From Oreohelix idahoensis (Eukaryota > Mollusca > Gastropoda > Stylommatophora > Oreohelicidae): DNA of 64,000 nt. Under the pieces are notes generated by a model, which had not been told where the DNA came from, searched no databases, and saw only the letters and a list, made by a program, of their open reading frames with translations. The translations under genes and the position numbers were made by a program. Of the stretch, positions 32,925 to 44,799 are shown piece after piece. Every line of letters starts with the position of its first letter. Position 1 is the first letter of the stretch. The stretch is taken from the NCBI GenBank assembly GCA_024509875.1, contig JAMPIV010008094.1:62001-126000 (forward strand). Reading direction: 5' to 3'.

Positions 32925-33840
32925 AGGAGCATGGGCCTTCAACAAATGTATTTTAAGTTCTCCTGTCACGTGCCATCAGCTCAAGATTTTTCCAAGTCTT
33001 CCACAGCACTTTTATTTTTGACTCCAGTTCTCTTCTCCATTTCTTTTTTGGTCTACCTCTGCTTCTTACCCTAAGGATTCCACAATAAGAACTGTCTTGT
33101 AAAGCTCTCAACAGGTTTACTCATTGTGTGCTCTATTCCTCCCCACGTCTTCGCCTCATCTCTTTTTCCACTGGCACTTGTCTCGTTCATGTCATCTGTT
33201 CCACATTCGTGATCTTGTCATACCATTTCAATCCATCTATTCTACGCAAGCATCCGTTTATGAAAGTCTGTAGCCTTTTGGTTGTTGTTTTTGTTGTTCT
33301 CCGTGTTTCAGAGCCATACAATAGGACTGTCTTGACGATTCTTATTTTCGTGTTGGACTTGATTTCTCTTGATCTCCGTATGTTTCCCAATGCAATGAAA
33401 GCTCCTCTTGCTTTTTGTATTCTTATTTTGATATCCTTGTCTGTCCCTCCACCTTTGTCTATATTGCTACCAAGATATGTGTACGATTCTACATCTTTTA
33501 ATGGTGTTTATTCAAGTTCGACCTTGTTATAATTTCTTGCATTTATTCTCATTATCTTTGTCTTTCCCCTGTGTATTTTCAGACACACTTGTTGTGACCT
33601 CTCATCAAGTATTTTTATTTTGTCTTGCATCTGATTATGGTTATGGGACAGAAGAGCCAAGTCATCGGCAAAATCCAGATCATCAAGCTGTTTAGTCAGA
33701 TTCCATTGAATTCCATTTCTGTTGTGTGATGTCGATGTTTTCATAACCCAATCTATTGCTAGTAAAAAAAAAAAGAAAAAAAAAGAAATGGAGACAAGAG
33801 GCATCCCTGTCGCACTCCCGTTCTAATCCCAAAAGATTCT
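32925..33840 (-). pseudogene. Second LINE family: RT palm to C-terminus, decayed
   Basis: The reverse complement gives the catalytic block QLDDLDFADDLALLSHN near 33690, then KTKIMRINARN, a SYTYLGSNIDK-like block, KSNTKIRI, LLYGSETRRTTKTTTKRLQTF near 33270, and at 33060-32950 a GRPKKKWRRELESK...WKNLELMARDR C-terminus. Several frameshifts and stops break it. A second copy of its C-terminus lies on the minus strand at 44285-44530. Confidence 0.75.
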
Positions 33841-34144
33841 GTAAGTTGTCCTTCATGAAGAACTCTGCATGTCATGACTTCCATTTTATACACTCACCAA
33901 TGTATGAACGTCCGTAACTTCTTGACAGTAAACTACACATACAGACATAATAAAATGATATGGACATCTCATATAACGCAAGATTATACTTCACTGAGGA
34001 CAAAAAAATACATTATCCTGAAAAGTGAATTCTATAGGAAAATGACCTGGCGATCAACAATACAATCTTCATCATTTTTCTTTCCGCTGCTTACGGAGCA
34101 TGGGATCACCTCTGCAGATAGCCCCCCCCCCTTTAAAGGAAGCG

Positions 34145-34240
34145 TGCACCAAGCAGACACATGCTCTTACAGCTGTGGTTTATGTGACAATTTGTTTAGC
34201 ATGATGAGGTTGCCAGCCATATACAGAACCTCATATTAGT
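34145..34240 (+). repeat. Unclassified dispersed repeat, copy 2
   Basis: Matches 32056-32175 (accaagcagacacatgctc, gtttagcatgatgaggttgc, acctcat blocks). No coding content recognised. Confidence 0.5.
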
Positions 34241-34791
34241 CGACTTGAGTGAATTGCTTGAGAGTGTAGTAGACTTATTCTTATTTTGTCCTTTGAAGTG
34301 TTCACTATACTAGGTCCAGCATCGGGAGGGGGGGGGGGAACCTATTTTCTTCCTCGCGGCCTTTTTCGTCCCTAACTCAAGAGCAAAGTCAGATACCCAG
34401 TTAAAGATATCGTGAATCGAGCCAGGCACCTTTGCCGCTACAGACCAACACTCGAACCACTTTGTCAACAGATGGGGGAAAAAATGCATCTCTCCAAGAC
34501 ATGAATTGAAAATTTGAAAAAAAAAAAAGAAGACAACAACAAAATAACAGCAGAAGGACATTTTCCAGAAAGAAATAAAACAAAAATCTCTGTCGTCGCG
34601 CGCGACTAATCATTGTTCACGATCATATTAAATGCTACAAATAACTACCTAATCAAAGACCAGGAAGTAAGTGCCAGTTATCTCACAATTTGCCTTGTGC
34701 TGTCTGTTCTTGTTAAGGCCAGGCCTCTGTTGCACGCGAGTTGTCAATATTATAATAAGTCTGATGACTGCCACGAAAGTTGCGCATTATG

Positions 34792-34792
<1 letters not shown>
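34241..34792. other. No recognisable feature
   Basis: Contains a G-run (34328-34338) and an A-run (34517-34528), but no gene or classified repeat that I can support. Confidence 0.4.

Positions 34793-34881
<89 letters not shown>
34793..34881. repeat. (CT)n microsatellite
   Basis: About 44 uninterrupted CT dinucleotides. Serine/leucine-repeat open frames across it are by-products. Confidence 0.97.
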
Positions 34882-34883
<2 letters not shown>

Positions 34884-35226
34884 GTTGTGTCTGCATCACT
34901 TAAATACGTCTACGTGTGTTTGGGAGATTATTTAGATTGAGAAGCAGCCGTTCGATATACATTGTCTACATTTCTGCAACAAGGTGGTGACTTTGGTAGT
35001 GAGGATCGAGAATTATGAAGAAGAAAAGAAGTAATCAATGACAACACAAAAAAGCCCTGTGTAGTCCCCGGGGTGGGTCTCTGAAGAGACACAGAAAGAA
35101 TATGACTACGGCACCTCCAGGCATGTCGTACCAGGCGACTAATATAAGGCTATGCATGGGGCTGACAACATCAGCATGTCAAAACAAGTTACCACAGAAA
35201 CTGCTACAGCAAGAGCAGACTTCTTA
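34882..35226. other. Unique-looking spacer left of the 11-bp minisatellite
   Basis: No gene recognised. Its right end (35227-35249, caagaggaccagatgtagtg + gtg) is the direct flank that recurs at 39699-39721 after the array. Confidence 0.4.
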
Positions 35227-35248
35227 CAAGAGGACCAGATGTAGTGGT

Positions 35249-38200
35249 GACTTCTTGCTGGCTTCTTGGTGGCTTCTTGCAGGCTTCTTGGTGGCTTCTT
35301 GGTAGCTTCTTGGTGGTTTCTTAGTGGCTTCTTGCAGGCTTCTTGGTGGCTTCTGGGTAGCTTCTTGGTAGCTTCTTGGTAGCTTCTTGGTAGCTTCTTC
35401 GTGGTTTCTTGGTAGCTTCTTGGTGGGTTCTTTGTAGCTTCTTGGTAGCTTCTTGGTGGCTTCTTGGTGGCTTCTTGTTGGCTTCTTGGTAGCTTCTTGG
35501 TGGCTTCTTGGTAGCTTCTTCGTGGTTTCTTGGTAGCTTCTTGGTGGGTTCTTTGTAGCTTCTTGGTGGCTTCTTGGTAGCTTCTTCGTGGTTTCTTGGT
35601 AGCTTCTTGGTGGCTTCTTGGTGGCTTCTTGTGGTTTCTTGGTAGCTTCTTGGTGGTTTCTTGGTAGCTTCTTCGTGGTTTCTTGGTAGTTTCTTGGTGG
35701 CTTCTTGGTAGCTTCTTGGTGGCTTCTTGGTGGCTTCTTGTTGGCTTCTTGGTAGCTTCTTGGTAGCTTCTTGGTAGCTTCTTGTTGGCTTCTTGGTAGC
35801 TTCTTCGTGGTTTCTTGGTAGCTTCTTGGTGGCTTCTTGGTGGCTTCTTGGTAGCTTCTTGTTGGCTTCTTGGTGGCTTCTTGGTAGCTTCTTGTTGGTT
35901 TCTTGGTAGCTTCTTGGTGGCTTCTTGGTAGCTTCTTGGTGGTTTCTTGGTAGCTTCTTGGTGGCTTCTTGGTAGCTTCTTTGTGGCTTCTTGGTAGCTT
36001 CTTCGTGGTTTCTTGGTAGCTTCTTGGTAGCTTCTTGGTGGCTTCTTGGTAGCTTCTTGGTGGTTTCTTGGTAGCTTGTTGGTGGCTTCTTGGTAGCTTC
36101 TTGGTAGCTTCTTGATGGCTTCTTGGTAGTTTCTTCTTGGTTTCTTGGCAGCTTCTTGGTGGCTTCTTGGTAGCTTCTTCGTGGTTTCTTGTAGATTCTT
36201 GGTAGCTTCTTGGTGGTTTCTTGGTGGCTTCTTGGTAGCTTCTTGGTAGCTTCTTAGCAGCTTATTGGTAGCTTCTTCGTAGCTTCGTGGTAGCTTCTTC
36301 GTGGTTTCTTTGTAGCTTCTTGGTAGCTTCTTGGTGGCTTCTTGGTGGCTTCTTGGTGGCTTCTTGGTGGCTTCTTGTTGGCTTCTTGGTAGCTTCTTGG
36401 TAGCTTCTTGGTGGCTTCTTGTTGGCTTCTTGGTAGCTTCTTCGTGGTTTCTTGGTAGCTTCTTGGTGGCTTCTTGGTGGCTTCTTGGTAGCTTCTTGTT
36501 GGCTTCTTGGTGGCTTCTTGGTAGCTTCTTGTTGGTTTCTTGGTAGCTTCTTGGTGGCTTCTTGGTAGCTTCTTGGTGGCTTCTTGGTAGCTTCTTGGTG
36601 GCTTCTTGGTAGCTTCTTCGTGGTTTCTTGGTAGCTTCTTGGTAGCTTCTTGGTGGCTTCTTGGTAGCTTCTTGGTGGCTTCTTGGTAGCTTCTTGGTGG
36701 TTTCTTGGTAGCTTCTTGGTGGCTTCTTGGTAGCTTCTTGGTAGCTTCTTGGTGTCTTCTTGGTAGCTTCTTGGTGGCTTCTTGGTAGCTTCGTGGTAGC
36801 TTCTTCGTGGTTTCTTGGTAGCTTCTTGGTGGCTTCTTGGTAGCTTCTTGGTGGCTTCTTGGTAACTTCTTGGTGGTTTCTTGTAGCTTCTTGGTGGCTT
36901 CTTGGTAGCTTCTTGGTAGCTTCTTGGTGGCTTCTTGGTAGCTTCTTGGTAGCTTCTTGGTGGCTTCTTAGTAGCTTCTTGGTGGTTTCTTGGTAGCTTC
37001 TTGGTGGCTTCTTGATGGCTTCTTGGTAGTTTCTTGGTAGCTTCTTGGTGGCTTCTTGGTAGCTTCTTGGTGGTTTCTTGGTGGCTTCTTGGTAGCTTCT
37101 TGGTAGCTTCTTGGTGGTTTCTTGGTAGCTTCTTGGTAGCTTCTTGGTGGCTTCTTGGTGGTTTCTTGGTAGCTTCTTGGTAGCTTCTTGGTGGCTTCTT
37201 GGTAGCTTCTTCGTGGTTTCTTGGTGGCTTCTTGGTAGTTTCTTCTTGGTTTCTTGGCAGCTTCTTGGTGGCTTCTTGGTAGCTTCTTCGTGGTTTCTTG
37301 GTAGCTTCTTGGTAGCTTCTTGGTGGCTTCTTGGTAGCTTCTTGGTAGCTTCTTGGTGGCTTCTTGGTGGATTCTGGGTTGTTTCTTGGTGGTTTCTCGG
37401 TAACTTCTTGGTGGCTTCTTGGTAGCTTCTTGGTGGCTTCTTAGCAGCTTCTTCGTGGTTTCTTGGGAGCTTCTTGGTGGTTTCTTGGTAGCTTCTTGGT
37501 GGTTTCTTGGTGGTTTCTTGGTAGCTTCTTGGTAGCTTCTTGGTAGCTTCTCGGTGGCTTCTTGGTAGCTTCTTCGTGGTTTCTTGGTAGATTCTTGGTA
37601 GCTTCTTGGCAGCTTCTTGGTAGCTTCTTGGTGGCTTCTTGGTAGCTTCTTGGTAGCTTCTTCGTGGTTTCTTGGTAGCTTCTTGGTGGCTTCTTGGTAG
37701 CTTCTTGGTGGCTTCTTGGTGGCTTCTTGGCAGCTTCTTGGTAGCTTCTTGGTGGCTTCTTGGTAGCTTCTTGGTAGCTTCTTCGTGGTTTCTTGGTAGC
37801 TTCTTGGTGGCTTCTTGGTAGCTTCTTGGTGGCTTCTTGGTAGCTTCTTGGTGGTTTCTTGGTGTCTTCTTGGTAGCTTCTTGGTGTCTTCTTGGTAGCT
37901 TCTTGGTGTCTTCTTGGTAGCTTCTTGGTGGCTTCTTGGTAGCTTCTTGGTAGCTTCTTGGTGTCTTCTTGGTAGCTTCTTGGTGTCTTCTTGGTAGCTT
38001 CTTGGTGGCTTCTTGGTAGCTTCTTCGTGGTTTCTTGGTAGCTTCTTGGTGGCTTCTTGGTAGCTTCTTGGTGGCTTCTTGGTAGCTTCTTGGTAGCTTC
38101 TTGGTAGCTTCTTGGTGGCTTCTTGGTAGCTTCTTGATGGCTTCTTGGTAGCTTCTTGGTAGCTTCTTCGTGGTTTCTTGGTAGCTTCTTGGTGGCTTCT

Positions 38201-39698
38201 TGGTAGCTTCTTGGTGGCTTCATGGTAGCTTCTTGGTGGTTTGTTGGTAGCTTCTTGGTGGCTTCTTGGTAGCTTCTTGGTAGCTTCTTGGTGGCTTCTT
38301 GGTAGCTTCTTGGTGGCTTCTTGGTAGCTTCTTGGTGGTTTCTTGGTAGCTTCTTGGTGGCTTCTTGGTAGCTTCTTGATAGAATCTTGGTAGTTTCTTG
38401 GTAGCTTCTTGGTAGCTTCTTGGTGGCTTCTTGGTAGTTTCTTGGTAGCTTCTTGGTGGCTTCTTGGTAGCTTCTTGGTGGTTTCTTGGTGGTTTCTTGG
38501 TAGCTTCTTGGTAGCTTCTTGGTAGCTTCTCGGTGGCTTCTTGGTAGCTTCTTCGTGGTTTCTTGGTAGATTCTTGGTAGCTTCTTGGCAGCTTCTTGGT
38601 AGCTTCTTGGTGGCTTCTTGGTAGCTTCTTGGTAGCTTCTTCGTGGTTTCTTGGTAGCTTCTTGGTGGCTTCTTGGTAGCTTCTTGGTGGCTTCTTGGTG
38701 GCTTCTTGGCAGCTTCTTGGTAGCTTCTTGGTGGCTTCTTGGTAGCTTCTTGGTAGCTTCTTCGTGGTTTCTTGGTAGCTTCTTGGTGGCTTCTTGGTAG
38801 CTTCTTGGTGGCTTCTTGGTAGCTTCTTGGTGGTTTCTTGGTGTCTTCTTGGTAGCTTCTTGGTGTCTTCTTGGTAGCTTCTTGGTGTCTTCTTGGTAGC
38901 TTCTTGGTGGCTTCTTGGTAGCTTCTTGGTAGCTTCTTGGTGTCTTCTTGGTAGCTTCTTGGTGTCTTCTTGGTAGCTTCTTGGTGGCTTCTTGGTAGCT
39001 TCTTCGTGGTTTCTTGGTAGCTTCTTGGTGGCTTCTTGGTAGCTTCTTGGTGGCTTCTTGGTAGCTTCTTGGTAGCTTCTTGGTAGCTTCTTGGTGGCTT
39101 CTTGGTAGCTTCTTGGTGGCTTCTTGGTAGCTTCTTGGTAGCTTCTTCGTGGTTTCTTGGTAGCTTCTTGGTGGCTTCTTGGTAGCTTCTTGGTGGCTTC
39201 ATGGTAGCTTCTTGGTGGTTTGTTGGTAGCTTCTTGGTGGCTTCTTGGTAGCTTCTTGGTAGCTTCTTGGTGGCTTCTTGGTAGCTTCTTGGTGGCTTCT
39301 TGGTAGCTTCTTGGTGGTTTCTTGGTAGCTTCTTGGTGGCTTCTTGGTAGCTTCTTGATAGAATCTTGGTAGTTTCTTGGTAGCTTCTTGGTAGCTTCTT
39401 GGTGGCTTCTTGGTAGTTTCTTGGTAGCTTCTTGGTGGCTTCTTGGTAGCTTCTTGGTGGTTTCTTGGTGGCTTCTTGGTAGCTTCTTGGTAGCTTCTTG
39501 GTGGTTTCTTGGTAGCTTCTTGGTGGCTTCTTGGTGGTTTCTTGGTAGCTTCTTGGTAGCTTCTTGGTGGCTTCTTGGTAGATTCTTCGTGGTTTCTTGG
39601 TAGATTCTTGGTAGCTTCTTGGTGGCTTCTTGTTGGCTTCTTGGTGGGTTCTTGGTAGCTTCTTGGTGGCTTCTTGGTGGCTTCTTGCTGGCTTCTTG
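35249..39698. repeat. 11-bp minisatellite with a 979-bp higher-order repeat
   Basis: About 400 tandem copies of ttcttggtggc / ttcttggtagc variants over 4.45 kb. Within 37.49-39.45 kb two blocks repeat at exactly 979 bp (89 x 11): tcggtgg at 37551 and 38530, catggtagc at 38221 and 39200, gatagaatc at 38378 and 39357. Both ends are bordered by the same 23-bp single-copy sequence. Because 11 is not a multiple of 3, each minus-strand frame cycles through the same 11-residue motif (KKLPRSHQEAT-like) every 33 bp and stays open for up to 744 codons. There is no start context or other sign of a real gene. Confidence 0.95.
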
Positions 39699-39789
39699 CA
39701 AGAGGACCAGATGTAGTGGTGGCTTCTTGTAGTTAAGAGAACTAAAGTCTGACCAAAAAAAATATGGAGAATAGAACTAAAGACGGGAC

Positions 39790-40095
39790 CTAAGACGCGT
39801 CAACAGTGAGGAATCCAGTTAACGACCCATAGCTTGACTGCTTGCGTCAGGGTCAGCGAGCCAGAGCTGACCAAGACCCTACTCCACCTCCAAGGGGTTT
39901 TCCTGTATACAGGCTGCATCACTGCAGTCTGGCTGAGTGAGTAGGGATCGAAGAGGGAAGGTTAACCCGGTCCCCAAAAAATGCAGTGCTGAAGTCGGAT
40001 GTGTCGGCCGAAAGGCGCAAATATCGCAGCTTCGCTGTAAACGGACACAACGCAACTAACGTCCTGTTCAGGACGAACGAAGAAGAAGAATAGAA
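39790..40095 (+). mobile_element. Candidate SINE-like or short non-autonomous element with (GAA)n tail
   Basis: A GC-richer, CpG-containing block of about 300 bp, unlike its AT-rich surroundings, ends in gaagaagaa at 40079-40090. The LINE 3' ends in this window finish with similar GAA tails. I did not identify pol III boxes with confidence, and no second copy is present in the window. Confidence 0.4.
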
Positions 40096-40407
40096 CTAAT
40101 GACTGACCAAAAAAAATCAATACAAAAACACAAGGACAATAGAACTAGAGACTGACATTAAAGGGACATAGAAGACACAAGGCAAGAGAAATCGAATGAG
40201 ACCTGAAAACCCACAGAGAAGGGAAGTGGAGACATACTTCATATAGATAAAGAAAACATGGGGAAAGTCTTGACCGGATGGCGTAGGACAGGAAGATTTG
40301 GCATGAGTTTATCGAAGACCTTGAGGAGCTGAAGGGAATTGATGATGATGATAATGGAATGATCTCGAAAATTTTGCCCTGCGCCGTTATGATTCAGTTT
40401 AACAGAC

Positions 40408-40562
40408 CAGTGGTTCTCATCGTGGGCCGTGCCACATTTCTTGGGGACCACTGTAAGATGGTAAAGTACCTTTTCTCCAGCTAACAGCGACTATGAGTGG
40501 GGTCACAGAGGTACACGAGGCTCAGTAAAGGGACATGAGCAAAAATAGGTTGAGAACCCTTG
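40408..40562. mobile_element. 155-bp hAT-type MITE
   Basis: Left end CAGTGGTTCTCATCG; the reverse complement of the right end begins CAAGGGTTCTCAACC. Flanking 8-mers taacagac (40400-40407) and taatggac (40563-40570) match at 6 of 8 positions, as expected for an old 8-bp hAT target duplication. No coding content. Confidence 0.65.
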
Positions 40563-40879
40563 TAATGGACTATTTACCATCCAGGTCTTCGTATTTCTTT
40601 ATTTTTCTCTTTACATTACTGCCGTCTATATAATCGGCTGCCTTCTTTCTTTTTACATTTTTCAACAGTGAATTGTCTATTTCATTCATTCATTGTCTTT
40701 AAACTCTATGTAGAACATAGGCAATTGATGTGAAGTAGAGAAGGCATATAAACTTGCCTATGAAGGAGGAAGGAAAATCTTAAAACAAGACAGTACTACA
40801 TATGAGAAATAATCAGAAATAACTTTTAGAGAAAAATCGCATAAGGAACATCTAGACTTCGACACTGCAGAATAATACT

Positions 40880-41264
40880 ATACATTATCAAGAAGAGATC
40901 GAGTGATAATTTTCGGACTAAGAACCGGCCACTGCCGACTAAAATACCATCTGTACAACAAATTGGAAATCAGACAGACAAAATATGTGCCTATGTGGGG
41001 AGGACAAACAGACAAAATATGTGCCTATGTGGGGAGGACAAACAGACAAAATATGTGCCTATGTGGGGAGGACAAACACACAGTAGAACATGTACCCCAA
41101 AACTGTCAGCTCCATGAGAGGAACAGAGTTTCAGCATGACCTTCTCCAACCCAGCTGAGGGAGAAACTGTAAGGTGACGGTAGAAGCCTGAGACAGTCTG
41201 CCAGTTTTAATAGAAAGATAGATGTGGTTGTCTGAGAGCGAACGATGAAGAAGAAGAAAGAGCC
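40880..41264 (+). pseudogene. 3' end of a third LINE type, with a 34-bp triplication and GAA tail
   Basis: The sequence reads FGLRTGHCRLKYHLYNKLEI, then after a repeat CLCGEDKHTVEHVPQNCQ, a zinc-binding CX2C...H...C motif found near the C-terminus of many LINE proteins, and LREKL...DGRSLRQS near 41150-41200. It ends at gaagaagaagaaag (41250-41264). A 34-bp unit (acaaaatatgtgcctatgtg + gggaggacaaacag) occurs three times at about 40978-41080 and shifts the frame inside the zinc motif. A similar LREKLYGDWKNPRQ end lies on the minus strand near 44560-44720. Confidence 0.65.
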
Positions 41265-41354
41265 ATTTCGCGGTGTCTGAACGTTTTCCTTAAAATATGT
41301 TGTCTCTATATTTTCTTGAACTGTTCTCAATGTCCCTGTATGGATTCTCAATAA

Positions 41355-42624
41355 CAGGGGTTCTTATACTTTGTTGTGTCGTGGACTCCTTTGACTGTCC
41401 GATGAATGCTATGGACCCATTTGATTTTCTGATGAAGGATATGGTCCATTTGATTGTCCGATGAAGGCTATGGATCCTTTGATTGTATAATGAAGGATAT
41501 AGATCTCTTTGATTGTCCGATGAAAGCTATGGACTCCTTTGAATGTCCGATGTAGGCTATGGGCACTTTTGGTTCTCCGATGAATGCTATGGACCCCTTT
41601 GATGTTCCGTGAAGGCTATGCGCACCTTTGATTGTCCAATGAATGCTATGGACCCTTTGATTGTCCGGTGAAGGCTATGGGCACCTTTGATTGTCTGATG
41701 AGTGATATGGATCCCTTTGATGGTTTGATGAAGGTTATGGATCCCTTTGATTGTCTAATAAAGTTTATGGACCCCTTTGATTGTCTGACGAAGGTTATGG
41801 ACCCCTTTGTCTGACGAAGGTTGTGGATCCCTTTCGTTGTCTGATGAAGGTTATGGACCCCTTTCGTTGTCTGACGAAGGTTATGGACCCCTTTGTCTGA
41901 CGAAGGTTATGGATCCCTTTGTCTGACGAAGGTTATGGATCCCTTTCGTTGTCTGATGAAGGTTATGGACCCCTTTGTCTGACGAAGGTTATGGATCCCT
42001 TTCGTTGTCTGATGAAGGTTATGGACCCCTTTGTCTGACGAAGGTTATGGATCCCTTTCGTTGTCTGATGAAGGTTATGGACCCCTTTGTCTGACGAAGG
42101 TTATGGATCCCTTTCGTTGTCTGATGAAGGTTATGGACCCCTTTGTCTGACGAAGGTTATGGATCCCTTTCGTTGTCTGATGAAGGTTATGGACCCCTTT
42201 GTCTGACGAAGGTTATGGATCCCTTTCGTTGTCTGACGAAGGTTATGGACCCCTTTGTCTGACGAAGGTTATGGATCCCTTTCGTTGTCTGACGAAGGTT
42301 ATGGATCCCTTTCGTTGTCTGATGAAGGTTATGGATCCCTTTCGTTGTCTGATGAAGGTTATGGACCCCTTTGATTGTCTAATGAAGGTTATGGGCCCCT
42401 TTGATTGTCCGATGAAGGTTATGGATCGCTTTGATTGTTCAATGAAGGTTATGGGCACCTTTTATTGTCTGATGAATGCTATGGATCTCTTCTTGGAAAG
42501 AAATGTACATAAAAGCATATTCAAAAAAAAGAAACTTTACATTTTAAATTTTAGATTATCTATACGGACACTCTAGAATCCATGCATTGAACCCCGTCCA
42601 TGGACCACAGGTTAAGAAACCCTG
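41355..42624. mobile_element. hAT-like terminal repeats enclosing a 30/26-bp minisatellite
   Basis: Left end CAGGGGTTCTTATAC at 41355; the reverse complement of the right end reads CAGGGTTTCTTAACC from 42624. Nearly the whole interior is tandem units of gatgaaggttatggatccct + ttcgttgtct (30 bp) and a 26-bp variant. From about 41890 to 42270 they alternate as a 56-bp higher-order unit. The flanking 8-mers match at only 4 of 8 positions, so the target duplication is not established. The open frames of about 125 codons here follow from the repeat. Confidence 0.6.
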
Positions 42625-43315
42625 TGCCAGAAGATGACAGTGGTCCGTTCCTTACCTCCCTGGATCAAAGAGCTGTCCACAAAATGTATGTGTTGATATA
42701 TGACTGTACCGCGAGTCTGTTTACCCATCAAAGCTGATTAATATCTGATTACCGTTGTCATGGCCGCATCAGTAGCCTAGCAACCAGTTAATTCCCTTGG
42801 CAACACAACATTATTGACATACATTATAAAAAAAACATCTTTGAAATAAAAGTACACACACATACATGTAAATATCTACAGGTACAAAGTAAACATAACA
42901 TTTTATGTAACTCGGTGAATGCATAAACTGTCGCAGATGGGAAAAAAAACACATTGCTCTTAGATCTATCTGGTTAAAAAAAACAAAAAAAAACATTGAT
43001 TTAAGCAGACGGCTGTAAGTCTGTTATAATGTACGTATTTGTGCGCGCATGCGTAGAAGAGAATCATATGTTTGTCTTTCCATACTTCTAATAGCCGGCG
43101 AATCTTCAAGTCGAGAGCGAATGTTATTCTGTTAGTTAAAAGAAAGCAGAAATATCTCGTTCGTACACTGTGTGATTAGGTCCCACTCTCCCCTCACTGT
43201 TCTCCATCATTAGGGAAATGCTCCCAAAGCAATCCAAACATTAATGTTTATTGAGCTTTTCTATCAATGTCTGGAATGAATGAATGTGACCAGAGAAGCA
43301 AATAGAAAAAACGGG
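42625..43315. other. No recognisable feature
   Basis: AT-rich, with short A-runs at 42830, 42945 and 42975. No gene, repeat or RNA recognised. Confidence 0.4.
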
Positions 43316-43850
43316 AAAAGAATGATGGTACAAGATCAAGAAAAGATAGCTTCCACGATGAAGGATGGTAAAACTAAAACGGATCGAGAGGGGTTGGAGA
43401 GAGGAGATTAATGAATGGCGAAGGCGGTGATAATGATGGTGATTACGAATGGAAAAACGAAGATAAAAGGAGATGAAGATAATATCGGGAAAAGAGTAAA
43501 ATTTGACGAAGAAGAAGGTGAGGGAGGAGAAATAGAAAGATGAAAAAGAAGTAAATGAAAAAAAAAAATAAGACGAGAACGAAAGTAGAAAAGAGTGAGT
43601 GAAGAAAGTGAATATAGAAGAAAAAAAAATGAAAAAAAGAAGACAAGAAGAAAGAGAGAAGGAGAAAACGGAGGAGGATGAGGGAATGAATAAAAAGAAA
43701 AATGAAGAAGAATTGAGGTATTAAAAGAAAAAAGACAAGGAGACAGAGAAGGAGAAAATGGAGGGCGATGAGGGAGAGTAGAACAAGAAGAGTGGAGAAC
43801 AAGAAAGAGACGAAGGAAAGTGAGAGAGAAAAAAAGATGGCAGTATACCT
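43316..43850 (+). repeat. Polypurine (GAAGA-rich) tract
   Basis: About 500 bp composed almost wholly of G and A on the + strand (agaagaagg, gaaagagagaaggag), with few pyrimidines. It explains the Phe/Leu/Ser-rich minus-strand open frame at 43443-43874, which is low-complexity and not a gene. Confidence 0.8.
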
Positions 43851-44139
43851 CATCCTCTTCAACTTTTCAATCATTTAAAAGCACGCTAAACACAATCTAA
43901 ACAACAACGTATTTTAATTTAGGTCGCACAGTGTGCGATAACAATAATGCGTCATTATCTAAACACCATCGTAATCAGTGAGTAATTTAACCAGCCCTTA
44001 GGTAAAACGGTAAAGGATCCCGTTACACGCCCATTGATTAACCCGCCCATTGTTAACTCTAAAATTTCTTACACAGCATTAACTGGCGTTTTTTTATGTT
44101 GTAATAGTCTTTAACTTTCTTTTCGTCGTGGTTCGCTCT

Positions 44140-44282
44140 CATCACCATCATCACCACCACCACCACCATCATCATAACCTTCATAACCACCACCATCATG
44201 AGCATAACCGTTATCATCGCTATCATCATCAGCATAACCGTTATCATCGCCATCATCATCATACCCATCATCATTATCATCC
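44140..44282 (+). repeat. ATC/ACC-type trinucleotide repeat
   Basis: Imperfect atcaccatcatcaccaccac units. His-rich and Met-rich open frames on the two strands are by-products. Confidence 0.9.
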
Positions 44283-44284
44283 TC

Positions 44285-44720
44285 CCCACACCTCAGCTCA
44301 CCAAGGAGCTTAGGCCTTCAACAAACTTAAACCAAGTCTTTCACTCCCGTGCCATCAGCTCAAGGTTTTTCCATGTCATCGTCCTTTTCATATCTGTTTT
44401 CAGTTCTCTTCTCCATGTGCTCGTTGGTCATCCTCTACCTCGCTTACCCTGGGGATTCAAGACCAAGGACTGCCTGGCAAAGCTATCAACATGGATCCTC
44501 AATACGTGTCCTATCCATCTCCAGCGACGTCTTCACATCTCTTGTTCCACTGGTGCTTGTTAATCTCATATAACAGCGTTTATTTCTCTCATGAAGTCTG
44601 CGATCTGTCTCGGATTTTTCCAGTCGCCATACAGTTTCTCCCTCAAATGGGTTGTAAGTACCCTCTCTCGCTTAATCGTCCACTGTCCCTCTTTTCTTCA
44701 GGGATGACGTTGTCACGATA
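44285..44720 (-). pseudogene. Two abutting LINE 3'-end fragments
   Basis: The reverse complement of 44530-44285 reads a degraded GHVLR-like block, QSLVLNPQGKRGRGRPTS, TWRRELKTDMKRMTMTWKNL and a final WFKFVEGLSSL; this is the C-terminus of the family at 32925-33840. Immediately upstream on the same strand (44720-44560) an LREKLYGDWKNPRQIADF block matches the 3' end type seen at 40880-41264. Stops and frameshifts are frequent in both. Confidence 0.6.
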
Positions 44721-44799
44721 TATTCCCACGTTCATCTTCTCATACTTTGTTCAAAGAAAGTGGATTATTTTCTTGTCATATGAGTATTGAGCTACCCTT

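Noticed and set aside
36968..39701. Minus-strand frames of up to 744 codons with KKLPRSYQEAT-like repeats
   Set aside because: They are generated by the 11-bp minisatellite, are open in every minus frame, and have no start context or non-repeat domain.
41890..42270. Regular 30/26-bp alternation resembling a CRISPR array
   Set aside because: There are no unique spacers; both parts are variants of one unit, in a eukaryotic setting.
41632..42576. Frames of 60-125 codons with MDPFDCL-type repeats
   Set aside because: By-products of the 30/26-bp minisatellite.
43443..43874. Phe/Leu/Ser-rich 143-codon minus-strand frame
   Set aside because: It is the complement of a polypurine tract; low complexity, no domain.
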